Source: Pyropia yezoensis (taxonomy: Eukaryota; Rhodophyta; Bangiophyceae; Bangiales; Bangiaceae). Taken from it: DNA of 64,000 nucleotides. The notes beneath the pieces are model-generated. The model was not told where the DNA came from. It saw only the letters and a list, made by a program, of their open reading frames with translations, and did no database searches. Positions 41,157 to 50,438 of the stretch are shown here, piece after piece. The stretch lies in the NCBI GenBank assembly GCA_009829735.1, contig CM020618.1, positions 15,668,568 to 15,732,567 on the forward strand, read 5' to 3'. The number at the start of each line of letters is the position of its first letter. Position 1 is the first letter of the stretch. A program made the translations under genes and the position numbers.

Positions 41157-42004
41157 TGTAAGGATTTCCCCCCTAATCCCTTTCCTCATATCTAAGGGAT
41201 AATATCTGGGACGTCTCCTCACAGATCCTGCCGAACCAACTCCTGGCAACATGGATCAATTCCTTGTATTGTGCGGCATGACGCGGTGTACCTTCCTGAC
41301 TCACGATGAGTCAGCCGCTGTCTCACGGTGTCTGCTGGCCGCACGACAGCGGCCATCGAAAACGCATCATGGCCTGTCGAAAGGCGCCACCGTCAGCACC
41401 CATGACGAGCCACATATGCCACAGCTGGCGAGTCCGTTAGAATGTCCTCTCTGCAGCATTGCAGCGATGTGACTGGCTAGCCGGCTGGCAGATTCGATCG
41501 ACTCGATCGAACCGTGCTTACACGCCTCTCGGACCTTCGGACCGCGTGGCGTCTGGGGCCGGCTGGGACGGCGCACTGGGCGCTGCACGCCGGACCCCTT
41601 CGTTTGTGTCAAACTAGGGCTGCACTCCATCAGTGTGCACGCCCGCCCATGCTCTGTTTTGAGAGCCATGCTTTGTTTTTGGGCCGTCTTGTGCCTACCG
41701 GCGTCGCGACGAGGAAACGCATGCTTTGGGAAGCCTCGGGTGCCGCGACGCGAGTATATAGTGCGTGGGTGTCGGCGCCACCGGGGGAGACCGGAGGGGC
41801 AACCACAGACACAGAATAAAGACGACCTTAACCCTTCGAATCCCCCTCGATCACCACCGACGTCGCGCCGTCTTCTTCCCCAGACCCACCACCGCCACTA
41901 TCTCCATCCTCTTCCCCGCACCCTGTCGCCCTATTGGCTGGCACGGGTCGCCGACACCATCAAGAGTACGTTGAGGGCTGCCCAAGCGTGGGTGGCTCCT
42001 CACA
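41157..42004 (+). repeat. E4 3' LTR
   Basis: 848 bp, starts tgtaagg, ends ctcaca. Same length as the 5' LTR with about 45 substitutions by eye. Confidence 0.9.
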
Positions 42005-42216
42005 GATTGGCTGTCGATGGCTGCTGTCGTGCGGCCGGCAGACACCGTGAGACAGCGGCTGACTCACCTTGAGCCTGAAAGGTACACCGCGTCATGCCCC
42101 ACAATATAAGGAGTTGGTCCATGTTGCCAGGAGTTGGTTCGGCAGGATCTGTAAGGAGAGGTCCCAGATATTATCTATTGGGTATGAGGCATGGAATTAG
42201 GGGAGAAATTGTTACA
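42005..42216 (-). repeat. E5: inverted LTR, 5' portion (right of E4)
   Basis: The reverse complement matches the first ~210 bases of the E4 LTR (tgtaacaatttctcccctaa against tgtgaggatttcgcccctaa) and completes the inverted LTR at 24187-24827. The join is exactly at E4's target duplication (gatgg/gattg). Confidence 0.85.
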
Positions 42217-42396
42217 CAGGTCCTTCCTTGCGGTGACGGGGCCTACCTCGGGGGGAGAGCCCGCCGCTGAATTGTCGTCGGGCAACGCAGGCATCCCGTT
42301 CCCCTGGGCAATCGCGGAGCTCCCGCCGAAAGTTCCGGCGGGTGCTACAACGCGGCGCGTGTCCTCCATACGGTCGTCAACGCAGTCAGACTCCAT
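42217..42396 (-). pseudogene. E2 aORF, probable N-terminal piece
   Basis: From ATG 42396 the minus strand reads MESDCVDDRMEDTRRVVAPAG ... PPEVGPVTARKDL and runs into the E5 LTR at 42216. It lies where the 5' end of the E2 antisense ORF should be, between E2's interrupted aORF body and its 3' LTR. It resembles the E3 N-terminal candidate (Asp/Gly/Ser-rich start) only in style. The assignment rests mainly on position. Confidence 0.4.
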
Positions 42397-42639
42397 CCCT
42401 GATTCACCATGGCTCACCCTCAGTCAGGGGGAGGCAACTCGGTTACAGCTGCCCGAGGCCCACCTCGAGTTGAGGGGGACTTGGATCGAGGGAAGACAAG
42501 GGGCCTCCCCACGTTGAGGTGGCCCAGGGTAAGAGAACGGGGAAGTGTTGGTGCGGACGTGGGGGAAGGTGGTGGTAAGGTGCGCTCGTGTGAGTTCAAG
42601 CTGCCAAGCAGGCGAGCTTGAGGAGAGGGCCGGTCGAAG

Positions 42640-43233
42640 TGACCGCCTCCGCATCAACGTGACGCGCTAGGGGACAGCGAGTCGCGCCCCCGGCGAGTGC
42701 GACACCAGCTCATATACCCTCTCACAGGGCCGACCGGGTCGGTCGGAACTGAGGGGAGAGGAGTGCGGCAGAACTGGCCCCACGCAGGGGACAGGGCGCG
42801 CCACACGAGGTCGGGAAACAGCTGGTCTGACCCGTTTCTCCCTTTGCACTTGATCTCAAATTTCCCCAAGCAAGGGATACTTTGCTTGATAGTAAATCCA
42901 ACATGGATTTGAGGGTTTTCTTCATTTTTATCGTCTTGAATTTTCGTGTGGCCCGGTGGGCAGGTGCTGGGGTGGGAGATTCTGAGTGGCGAGATTCTGA
43001 TAGGACCTTGGAGGGATAAGGGGAGGGACAGCGGGGCTTGGCCTCGCTTCCCCGTCCCGGCAAGGAAACTGTTGGCCCACACACCATCTTCTTGTTTCGT
43101 CGTGGGGGGGACTGCCCCACAACAGGGACAGAGTGTGTGCGACTTGCACTTCTTCCGGTTCCCCCGACACGGGAGGCAGCCCTTTTGCACCGCCCCAACT
43201 TGGGTGCTGTGTGCGCGAGTGGTTTTTGCCACA
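42640..43233 (+). repeat. E2 3' LTR (start approximate) with antisense cysteine-cluster ORF
   Basis: 42768-43233 is about 93% identical by eye to 16047-16511 and ends in the same ttttgccaca, with no primer binding site after it, as expected for a 3' LTR. The start near 42640 (TGACCGCC after a purine-rich ggtcgaag) is a guess. The antisense ORF with CLPCRGNRKKC and TLCPCC reads from 43283 to 42654, but one extra G (run near 43106) splits the conserved frame relative to E1. Confidence 0.62.
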
Positions 43234-43950
43234 GCGCCCATGACGCTGCTGGTCTGCGCATCGCGCAAGCAGCGACGTGTCACCCACTCATCGTTCGCAG
43301 TCTACGCCATGCTTGAGGACATGCGGGCCATCAAGGAGGTGCCGACGGTACATGCGCTGGTCCCCTGCGCCGACGAGCATGCGCAACCGGCGGTTGAGTT
43401 TTAAACGGAGTGCTTGTCGCTGCACAACACGCTGGACCTTGACGGTGTCGTCCATCCCAAGGTGGGTGCTGCTGTGCACGAGCTCCGTGTTCTTTATCGA
43501 AAGGGCGCCATTGCCACCATGATCTGGCTGCACGCCCGCGGTCAGATGGCCGACGCCCTGACTAAGATGGGCCGCAATACGCCCCTTGAGCACTGTATCC
43601 GCACTGGAGTGTACGACGTGCGATTGAGTCCTGGCGACTTTCCGACCAAATCGTCGAGCTACACTCGGTACAACACGGTGCCCTCGCCCGTCCCTGTCGT
43701 CAATGAGACGGAGAGCGACAACGACGGCAGCGACGGGGTCAACAGCGGCATCGACACGGGCAATGACAGCGTCTCCTCCGTCTCGGGTGACCTCGGGTGT
43801 ATGCGATATTGTTGCGCGCCACGCGTACCGCGCGAACAGCACGCAAGATGCCTGTTAAGATGCCCCCTCGTGGGGAGTGCCCCTCCGCAAGGACAGCTGG
43901 CCCGTACCCTTTCACCAAGGGGCTGCCTGGCAAGGGCGGGCAGGTACTAG
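43234..43950 (+). pseudogene. Ty1/copia-type RNase H remnant
   Basis: Starts abruptly at the E2 LTR end and reads APMTLLVCASRKQRRVTHSSFAVYAMLEDMRAIKE ... a TAA at 43402-43404, then in the same frame ECLSLHNTLDLDGVV ... LHARGQMADALTKMG. SSF-x-VYAM and QMADALTK correspond to the SSTEAEY and Q-x-ADxLTK landmarks of copia RNase H. The remaining ~100 residues (ETESDNDGSDGVNSG) are low complexity. E2 probably inserted here, but the matching left part of the copia element is not visible at 15.8-16.0 kb. Confidence 0.6.
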
Positions 43951-45492
43951 GCCGATGTCCAAGGAGGGATGCCTCGTCGATAAATATCGCGTCTGGCGGG
44001 CCGAGGGTAGTCATGAGGACGAGGTAACAAGAAAACGATGATATTCTGTCACCGGTCACATGGGCAGCACGCTGGTCAGCCGTTGGCGTCCCCCCGCGTC
44101 AAATCGTACGCACTGCGTTCGCCTCCACCCTCATGACGCTTCGTTCTCCCGCCTCCACATTAAACCCCCCCCCAGCCTTCTCGGCGCACGCCAATGGGCG
44201 CCGCGGGCGCCGCTGTCGCCGACTCAATCGCCGCCGCCACTGCCGCTGCTGGTGCGGTCAAGGTCACGGTCGCGGCAACGGTCCGAAAGTGGCCGCGCGG
44301 CTGGCGGCGGCGGCAGCAGCGGATACGTCGACGGCGGAAGCCTCCCCGCCGCCGCCGTGGCGGCCGCGTCCCTGTCGGCCGCCGCTGCGACGGCGTGGAG
44401 TGCGTCCGCAACCGTGGCGGCGGCGGCGGCGGCGGCGACGGCAACCAGGCTGTTGCTCCTCCGCCGACCACCACTTCTGCTGTCACTGCGGCCGCCACTG
44501 CCACCGCCAGCGCCACCGCCAGCGCCACCGCCGCCGCCACCGGAACTCGAGGCTGTAAAAGTGTCTCACACGTGGCGACACGTGCTTGGTTGTTGATGAT
44601 TCTCATCGTAGGTCCCCCCATCGTTCCTCTTAGTAATAATTTACTCAATACTTTTGAAGCGATCATAATCGCCCCTCAAACAGGGGTCGTCAAGCGTACC
44701 AGATTTGGTCCAGCGTATGGTACTGGGAGTCGTGGCTGCGGCACGAGTATCTACTGTCAGCCAGCCGACATCTCGGCAAGCGCAGTGGCGCCTGTGACCG
44801 GAGTCATGAGTATTCACAACCGTACTAGCCAGGAGTATATTTGGGCGACTAAATGAGTACTGCAAGAGTATCCAGAGCATGAAAAACAGGTCATACGAAA
44901 ATGTACCGCACTTTACCTTTCCGTGTGACTGGATTCCCTTCTCTGATGGCTCTCCTTTACGATTGACAAGCGAAGGGAGCAGGGGATCCTGCGCTGGGCC
45001 TCTCTGTTGTCACGACTCCTGGGGACATTCCAGAGCCAGATGGTACACGGGCGCTGGCAAGAGTGGATGTCATTGGCTTCGACTTGCCCGTGAGCACTGC
45101 CTGACCTTCAATCGCATCAGCAGGCTGCAAAGAAGTTTGTCAGCCCCTCACCCGCCTCACCCTGGGGACCGCCCCAAGGGCCCGTGGGACCTCGGCGACG
45201 CATCCAGGGTTGTTGTGGCGGGTGCGCCTGGGAGGCGTCGATTCATGGATCGAAAAAACACATCAGAATCCGAGTCGACAGGGTCGTGCTACGCTTGAGT
45301 TTTCGAACTCCGCGTATCACGAGCCGAGAAAAGAGTCCATGAGTACTGGCCGCCAATACTCGCGTGATTTTCATGCAAGCGCATGGTGGATGCACGCTCA
45401 TGAAGCAAGTGAGTACTCGGGATGCTGAGCGAAAATTGCACGAGTACAGTACCGTCACTACGTTTTTTGAAACATACGCGCGTATACGCTTG
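43951..45492. other. No firm gene
   Basis: 44.1-44.6 kb has overlapping Ala/Pro/Arg-rich frames on both strands (GC-rich, coding undetermined). 44.6-45.49 kb is less GC-rich with no recognisable ORF or RNA. Confidence 0.45.
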
Positions 45493-45569
45493 AGGCCCGT
45501 TCGCAGTTGCAATCGGCGTGACGGTATATGCGCGTAACGCCGACCTGATTGGCTGTGCCCGTCCCGACG

Positions 45570-45636
45570 GTATACCGCAGTATAAACATACGCGGGCGCG
45601 CCGCGTATGTTTATACCGCGGTATACCGCGGTATAC
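45570..45636. repeat. 57-bp near-perfect palindrome plus a repeated arm end
   Basis: gtataccgcagtataaacat... (45570-45598) is mirrored by ...atgtttataccgcggtatac (45599-45626) with one or two mismatches and no spacer. cgcggtatac is then repeated at 45627-45636. It could extrude a cruciform. Confidence 0.75.
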
Positions 45637-45716
45637 ACTGCAGACGGCAATACTTGCAGCTACCAAATTGCGATCAGCGATGAAATTCCTTGAGACAACT
45701 CTTTGGCCAGCGTGCT

Positions 45717-46206
45717 GTCATTGAAATTTGTCACTCAAGGGGTGGCACGCGCAGATGCGCCGGGCAGGGGTAGAGTTCACAGCGTCCACAACGTCCCACA
45801 AGGCGCGGTACAAAGTGGCTGGATGCGCTCCAAACGCCGCGCAAATGTCTATGTAGCTACCGCCGCCCAAGTAGCGCAGGGCCATAGCCGCACGAATCTC
45901 CGCCGAGAAGCCTCAACGCGGCAAGCGAGGGCGCAGGACATCGACCAGGCCGTGGAACGTGCTCTCGGACATGCGCACAGCGCGTGGAAAGAGGGCGCCG
46001 TAGCGAGCCCAGACGTGGGAAAAAGGAACAGAAGTGTATTGAAAGGGGTCCGAGAGAATACCACGGCGAGCATGTAGGGCGCCACCTACCGAAGTCACAA
46101 ACGCACTCGCACGCCAGATAGGAGTGGGGTCCATGATGCTGTTCGCCGCGCCGTGGACGGTGGATGGTCTCCGGTGGCATCCGACTTGGGCAGGGCTGGC
46201 AAACAC
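45717..46206 (-). pseudogene. PIF/Harbinger-type transposase fragment, frameshifted
   Basis: Minus strand 46206-45914 reads SVPFSHVWARYGALFPRAVRMSE-STFHGLVDVLRPRLPR in one frame, then from 45911 the next frame continues GFSAEIRAAMALRYLGGGS followed by YIDICAAFGAHPATLYRALWD and VVDAVNSTP. The ALRYLxGGSYxDI and xxxVYRxxWxVVDA pattern is typical of the N-terminal helix-turn-helix region of PIF/Harbinger (DDE_Tnp_4) transposases. It ends at a stop soon after CHPLSDKFQ, before any catalytic DDE residue. One frameshift plus a C-terminal deletion make it non-functional. Confidence 0.7.
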
Positions 46207-46390
46207 CCCGCTCTTCTTCTAGTCACACTCATTTGTGTCTGTCAATCTCAAGGAATCTGGAGAATGTGTAGAATACTTATGTACATGGTATAACGTATAC
46301 AGCGACCCTGTCTAGTTTCTTTCGCAGCTTTTATACCGTTTATACCGTCGTCACACGTGACGGTACGCGAACTGCGAACGGGCCTGAGCC

Positions 46391-47646
46391 AGATACGCTT
46401 GACAACCCCGGCTCTCAACCCTGGCCTCGGCCGCCACACTTCAGAAATGGACTGAAAAGAGGCCGCGTACGATCCATCTGCGGTCACATGTCCGATATTG
46501 TACTTGGCGTGCTGACATGTCTTCCAAGTACTCAAGTCAAACCTCAACCTGGGTTGGTCCAGTCCAATGCGACCCGATTGCCACGTGTGACGGTCGTCAA
46601 GGTGCCTCACTCGACCGGGCACGGACGAGTGAAACGGCAGCTGCGGTCCCAACCGCTTTCCCGCCCTCCCCCCCAGAGCTGATCACTCCGCTGTGCGCGG
46701 TGCCCGTTTCTTCCGCGCGCCACGCCCCCGGCGGCCTCGCGCCACCCTGGCTGTTCCCCCCCCCTCGCCCCCTTTCCCGCCACGCGCCTTTGGGACACTA
46801 CCGTCGGTCGGTCGTGCCGCCCTTTGTGGGTGGTCACTGTCGTCACCCCCACCCAGCACACCGGCCGCGCGGAGTGTGTGCCCGTTCTGACCAGCGACGC
46901 GCCGTCCCGCCGCTTGGCTTGGCGGGCTGCAGACCGAGGCGGGAGGCGGGGGGGGGGGGGGGGGGGGGGCGCCCCCCCCCCCGGCCCCCCCCCCCCCCCC
47001 CCCCCACCACCCCTTTTTTATCCCCGCGCTGCGTGAGAGTAGCAACCGTCCGCCCCCGCGCGGCGCTCTGCCACGCCCGTCGGTGACCGCGTTTTCCGCC
47101 GCCCCCACCCGCCCGCGCGGCCGCCTCGTGGACCGCCCCCGCGGGTGCCGGCGTCGGCACCCATCGCCCCCCCCCCCTCTCTGTCGTAGACGGCCACCCA
47201 CCGGGCGCCGTGCGTGTGTCGCGTGGTTAAGACGCTTGCTGGTAACGCATGCCCCGCCGAGCCACGCGGCCTGCCCGCGACCCGCCACACGGCCGTTTGC
47301 CGACAATCAACGTCCCCCCCGCCCGCCCCGCCTCCCACGCTGGCGCGCTTTCGCTGCCATCTCCTTCACCTACGTGCGCTCCCCTCCTCAACTACACCCG
47401 CTGCCGTGCCTGAGTGCTACCGGCGCCTCCCCTCTCGCATTTCGCCTCCCCCCCCCCCCTGTCCCTCTCCCCCGTCGACACCTCCGCGTCCCCCTCGTGC
47501 ACACATTCCCCACCCACCCCCCCCCCCCCGCCCCCCCCCCCTTCTCGCTTCCTGCCGTCCATCATGGCGTCGCACTACCTCCCCCCCCCCCCCCGCTCCA
47601 CCCGGCTGCGGCGGCGGCGGCGGCCGCCGCCGCCGCCTCCCGCCCC
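46391..47646. other. Intergenic with extreme G/C homopolymer hairpin
   Basis: 46948-46969 is a run of 22 G, followed after cg by long C runs to about 47005. The strands can pair G against C locally or form G-quadruplex. The rest is Pro/Arg-rich in all frames; it is the presumed promoter/5' UTR of the following gene, and the open frame extends upstream of its ATG. Confidence 0.55.
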
Positions 47647-48747
47647 ATGTCCTACGTCGACCGCGACCGGATGGCGCGGACGTTTACGCCCGCGGCGGGC
47701 GTGCTGGCCGGTGCGGCCGCCATCCCCGGCTGGGCCGACGCGGCGGATGATGGCAGCGGCGCGGCGGCGGTGGGGGGTGTGGACGGCGACCTCGGCGGCG
47801 GCGCCGTGGCGGCGCCCGGTCCGGCCATGTACAACCCGTCGGGGGTGCTGACAGACGGGGCGAGGGGCAACGGCCTGCCGCCGCCGCGGCCGACGCCGGC
47901 CGGCGGGGGGGGTGGGGGCGGGGGCAAGCCGTCGGCGCGCTCCCGCCTCGGCCGCCCGTTTACCCGTCGCCCGCCGGCGGGGACGCCCGCCCCGTCGGCC
48001 GCGTCGGCAGCGGCGGCGGCAGCGGCGGCGGCAGCGTCCGAGAATACCCCGCCACCAGTGGCCGACGCGGCGGGTGGGGGCGGGCTGCCTTTAGCCCCCG
48101 ACGGCGGCGTCGAGGCGGGGGCGCTGGTGGTGTCCCCCCACCCCCCCCCACGGATGGCGGACCTGATGGGCCTGACCGGCTCGACGGTGGGCGCCGGGCG
48201 CCCCCCCGCCCCCGTGACCCCCCCCGACGTGGAGGAGCGCGCCGACCGCCTCACCGCCGCAGCCGCCGCGGCGGCGCGGCGGCGCACGCCGGGCGGGCTC
48301 GCCGAGGCGGTGGACCTCCTCACCGCCGCCGCCCGTGCGCGCGAGACGGCGGGCGGCTTTTCCACGCCGGGCAACCAGCAGGTGCACGCGGCGCTGGCGG
48401 GGGCCCTCCGCCGGGCGGGCCGCCGCGGCGAGGCAGAGTGCCACGCGCGGGTGGCGGTGGAGATCCTGGCGCAGGGGGGGGTGGTGAGCGGCGAGCGCGT
48501 GGGGGGGGCCTGGCTCCTCGTTGCCGCGTGTATTGATACGGGCGGCGCGGGTGGTGCGGGCGCGGGCAGCCGGGACGACGAGGCGGAGGAGGCGTACCGA
48601 AAGAGCCTGCTCGCGTTCAAGACGGCCAAGCTGAACGGCTGCCGCGGCATCCCCGTCGCGCTTTGCCGCCTTGAGGCGCTGCTGGTGCGAGGTGGGCGGG
48701 GCGCCGAGGCGAGGGAGCTGGCGAGGTCGCACTTCAAGGACGCTTGA
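47647..48747 (+). CDS. Ala/Gly-rich protein with C-terminal TPR-like helices
   Basis: 366 residues from ATG 47647 (MSYVDRDRMARTFTPAAG). An upstream ATG at 47564 is in another frame across a C run and gives only Pro/Arg. The N-terminal 190 residues are low complexity (Gly run, Pro tracts, Ala run). From about residue 200 there is an ordered helical region: ERADRLTAAAAAAARR, LAEAVDLLTAAARARETAG, VHAALAGALRRAGRRGEAECHARVAVEILAQGG, AEEAYRKSLLAFKTAKLNG, ALCRLEALLVRGGRGAEARELARSHF. The spacing and the A/G-x-G-E-A signature resemble three or four tetratricopeptide-type helix pairs. Function unknown. No introns needed. Confidence 0.6.
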   Translation: MSYVDRDRMARTFTPAAGVLAGAAAIPGWADAADDGSGAAAVGGVDGDLGGGAVAAPGPAMYNPSGVLTDGARGNGLPPPRPTPAGGGGGGGGKPSARSRLGRPFTRRPPAGTPAPSAASAAAAAAAAAASENTPPPVADAAGGGGLPLAPDGGVEAGALVVSPHPPPRMADLMGLTGSTVGAGRPPAPVTPPDVEERADRLTAAAAAAARRRTPGGLAEAVDLLTAAARARETAGGFSTPGNQQVHAALAGALRRAGRRGEAECHARVAVEILAQGGVVSGERVGGAWLLVAACIDTGGAGGAGAGSRDDEAEEAYRKSLLAFKTAKLNGCRGIPVALCRLEALLVRGGRGAEARELARSHFKDA

Positions 48748-49491
48748 GTTTGGCACCTCTGATGGGGAGGACGACGGGGGGGGGGGGGGGGGGAGCTGGG
48801 TGTGATGGGCAGTTTCGGACGGCAGTGGTTGGCAACAACAGGCACGGGGTCTGCGGCATCAACGGGTGCGCGGGGTCGGGCGGCTGGTTTTTATTGGCGT
48901 GCTGAGCTCTGCGACCGGCTGTGGGGTTCTGGTCGATGATGCCCGTGGGGGAGGGACTGGATGGTGTGGTCGAGGGGCTCGTGCTGACCGGCAGCGCGCG
49001 GCCAGGTCGTGCTGACCGGCAGCGTGCGGCCTGGTCGTGCTGACCTGCGTGGGACGTGCTGACCGCGGTGTCACCCGCGGGCGCACGGCCGTGCTGACCG
49101 TGAGGAAGCCGCACGTCCAGGGTGCGTCCATGTAATTAGAATTATGATCCGCTACTGTTTGAAAACTTGTTGTTAATGTTCTGCGACCAGAAGAGAAAAT
49201 ACCCCATTTTGGCCATTGGGTAGGTCTGGTTCCTGGTTCATGCATGAAACCTTCTCGTGCATCGGCCAGCCCCGGCCAACCAAATGTAGTTACGTGGCGA
49301 TGAATGACGTGGCCGTAGCGCGCGCTCGGGGGCTCTGCTTTTTTGCCGCCACGGCGCCGCCAACCCCGCGAGCCGCACACGCTGCTGCCACGCGGTCACC
49401 CTAGGGCCCTCCGCCCGCCCACCCGGCGGCGCTTCCCGCCATCCCCGCCGCACACGTGCGGCGCCGGGGCGGCCGACCGCGGCCTTGCGGG
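48748..49491. other. Intergenic with short tandem repeat
   Basis: 48980-49104 contains five spaced copies of cgtgctgacc within imperfect 20-35-bp units. A run of G is at 48778-48793. No gene is seen; this is the promoter region of the kinase gene. Confidence 0.6.
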
Positions 49492-50348
49492 ATGGAGCCG
49501 GCCAAGCCGCCCGCCCCGCCCCCCCCGCCGCCGCCACCGCCCACCGCGCCGTACGGTGGAGGCTGCCACCCGCCGGGCCTGCCGCCCGCGTGGCCCGTGT
49601 CTGGTGCTCGCGGCATGCCGCCCCGGGGTGGTGGTGGAGGGGGCGGCGGCGGGGCGGCTGGCGGCAGCTCCGGCGGTGGTGGCGGCGGCGGCAGCGGCAG
49701 CGGCAGCGGCGGCGGCGGTGGCGGCGGCGGCGGTGGCAGTGGCAGTGGCGGTGGCGGCGGCGGCGGCGGTGGCGGCGGCGGCTATGGGAGTGGTAGCAGC
49801 AGCGGTGTCGGACGCTATGGGGGCGGCGGCGGCGGCAGCGGCGGCGGCGGCGGAGGCGGCGGAGGCGGCGGTGGCGGTGGGGGAGGAGGCGCTCGCGGCG
49901 GCTACAGCCGAGGTGGCGGCGGCCACAGCGGCGGTGGCGGCCACAGCGGCGGTGTTGCCCATGGCGGGGGTGGCGTTCATGCTGGTAGTGGCAGTCGCCC
50001 TGGCGGTGGCGGCCATCTTGGCGGTGGTAGTTACCCTGGCAGTGGCAGTCACCCTGGCGGTAGTAGTCATGCTGGCGGTGGCGGCGGCCACGTTGGCAGT
50101 GGCAGTCACGCTGGTGGGGGAGGCCACTCCGGCGGTGGCAGCCGGGCTGGCGGTGGAGCCCACGGCGGCTTTGGCGGCCACGTCGGCGGGGGCGGCCACG
50201 TTGGCGGCGGCGGCCGCGCAGGTAGTGGCCCTCACGGTGGCGTTGGCGGCAGTGGCGTTGGGGGTGGGGTCCCTGGCGTCGGCGGCGGCGGGCGCATTGG
50301 AGTTGGTGGGAGTGGTGTGGCTGGAGTGAGTGGGGTTGGGCGAGGCGT

Positions 50349-50438
<90 letters not shown>

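Larger units (their letters stand above)
24828..42004 (+). mobile_element. E4: Ty3/gypsy chromovirus, split by E3
   Basis: A complete but disabled chromovirus: 848-bp LTRs (24828-25675, 41157-42004; about 45 differences by eye), primer binding site, leader, gag, pol with protease-RT-RNase H-integrase and a canonical C-terminal chromodomain, and a polypurine tract. Target duplication is gatgg (24823-24827) versus gattg (42005-42009), 4 of 5 bases. It inserted into an inverted LTR of its own family (E5), and was later split at 30229/39964 by E3. Confidence 0.9.
45493..46385 (-). mobile_element. Truncated PIF/Harbinger-like element between inverted repeats
   Basis: aggcccgttcgcagtt at 45493-45508 recurs inverted at 46370-46385, each flanked by further similar sequence (cgtatacgctt / cagatacgctt). 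Between them, minus strand, is a transposase fragment (46206-45717) and, near the left end, a palindrome. Neither a transposase DDE core nor a target duplication is visible, so this is a deletion derivative. Confidence 0.55.

Noticed and set aside
44160-44856. Ala/Pro-rich frames on both strands as a gene
   Set aside because: Neither strand shows an ordered segment or start context that would decide; left as undetermined.
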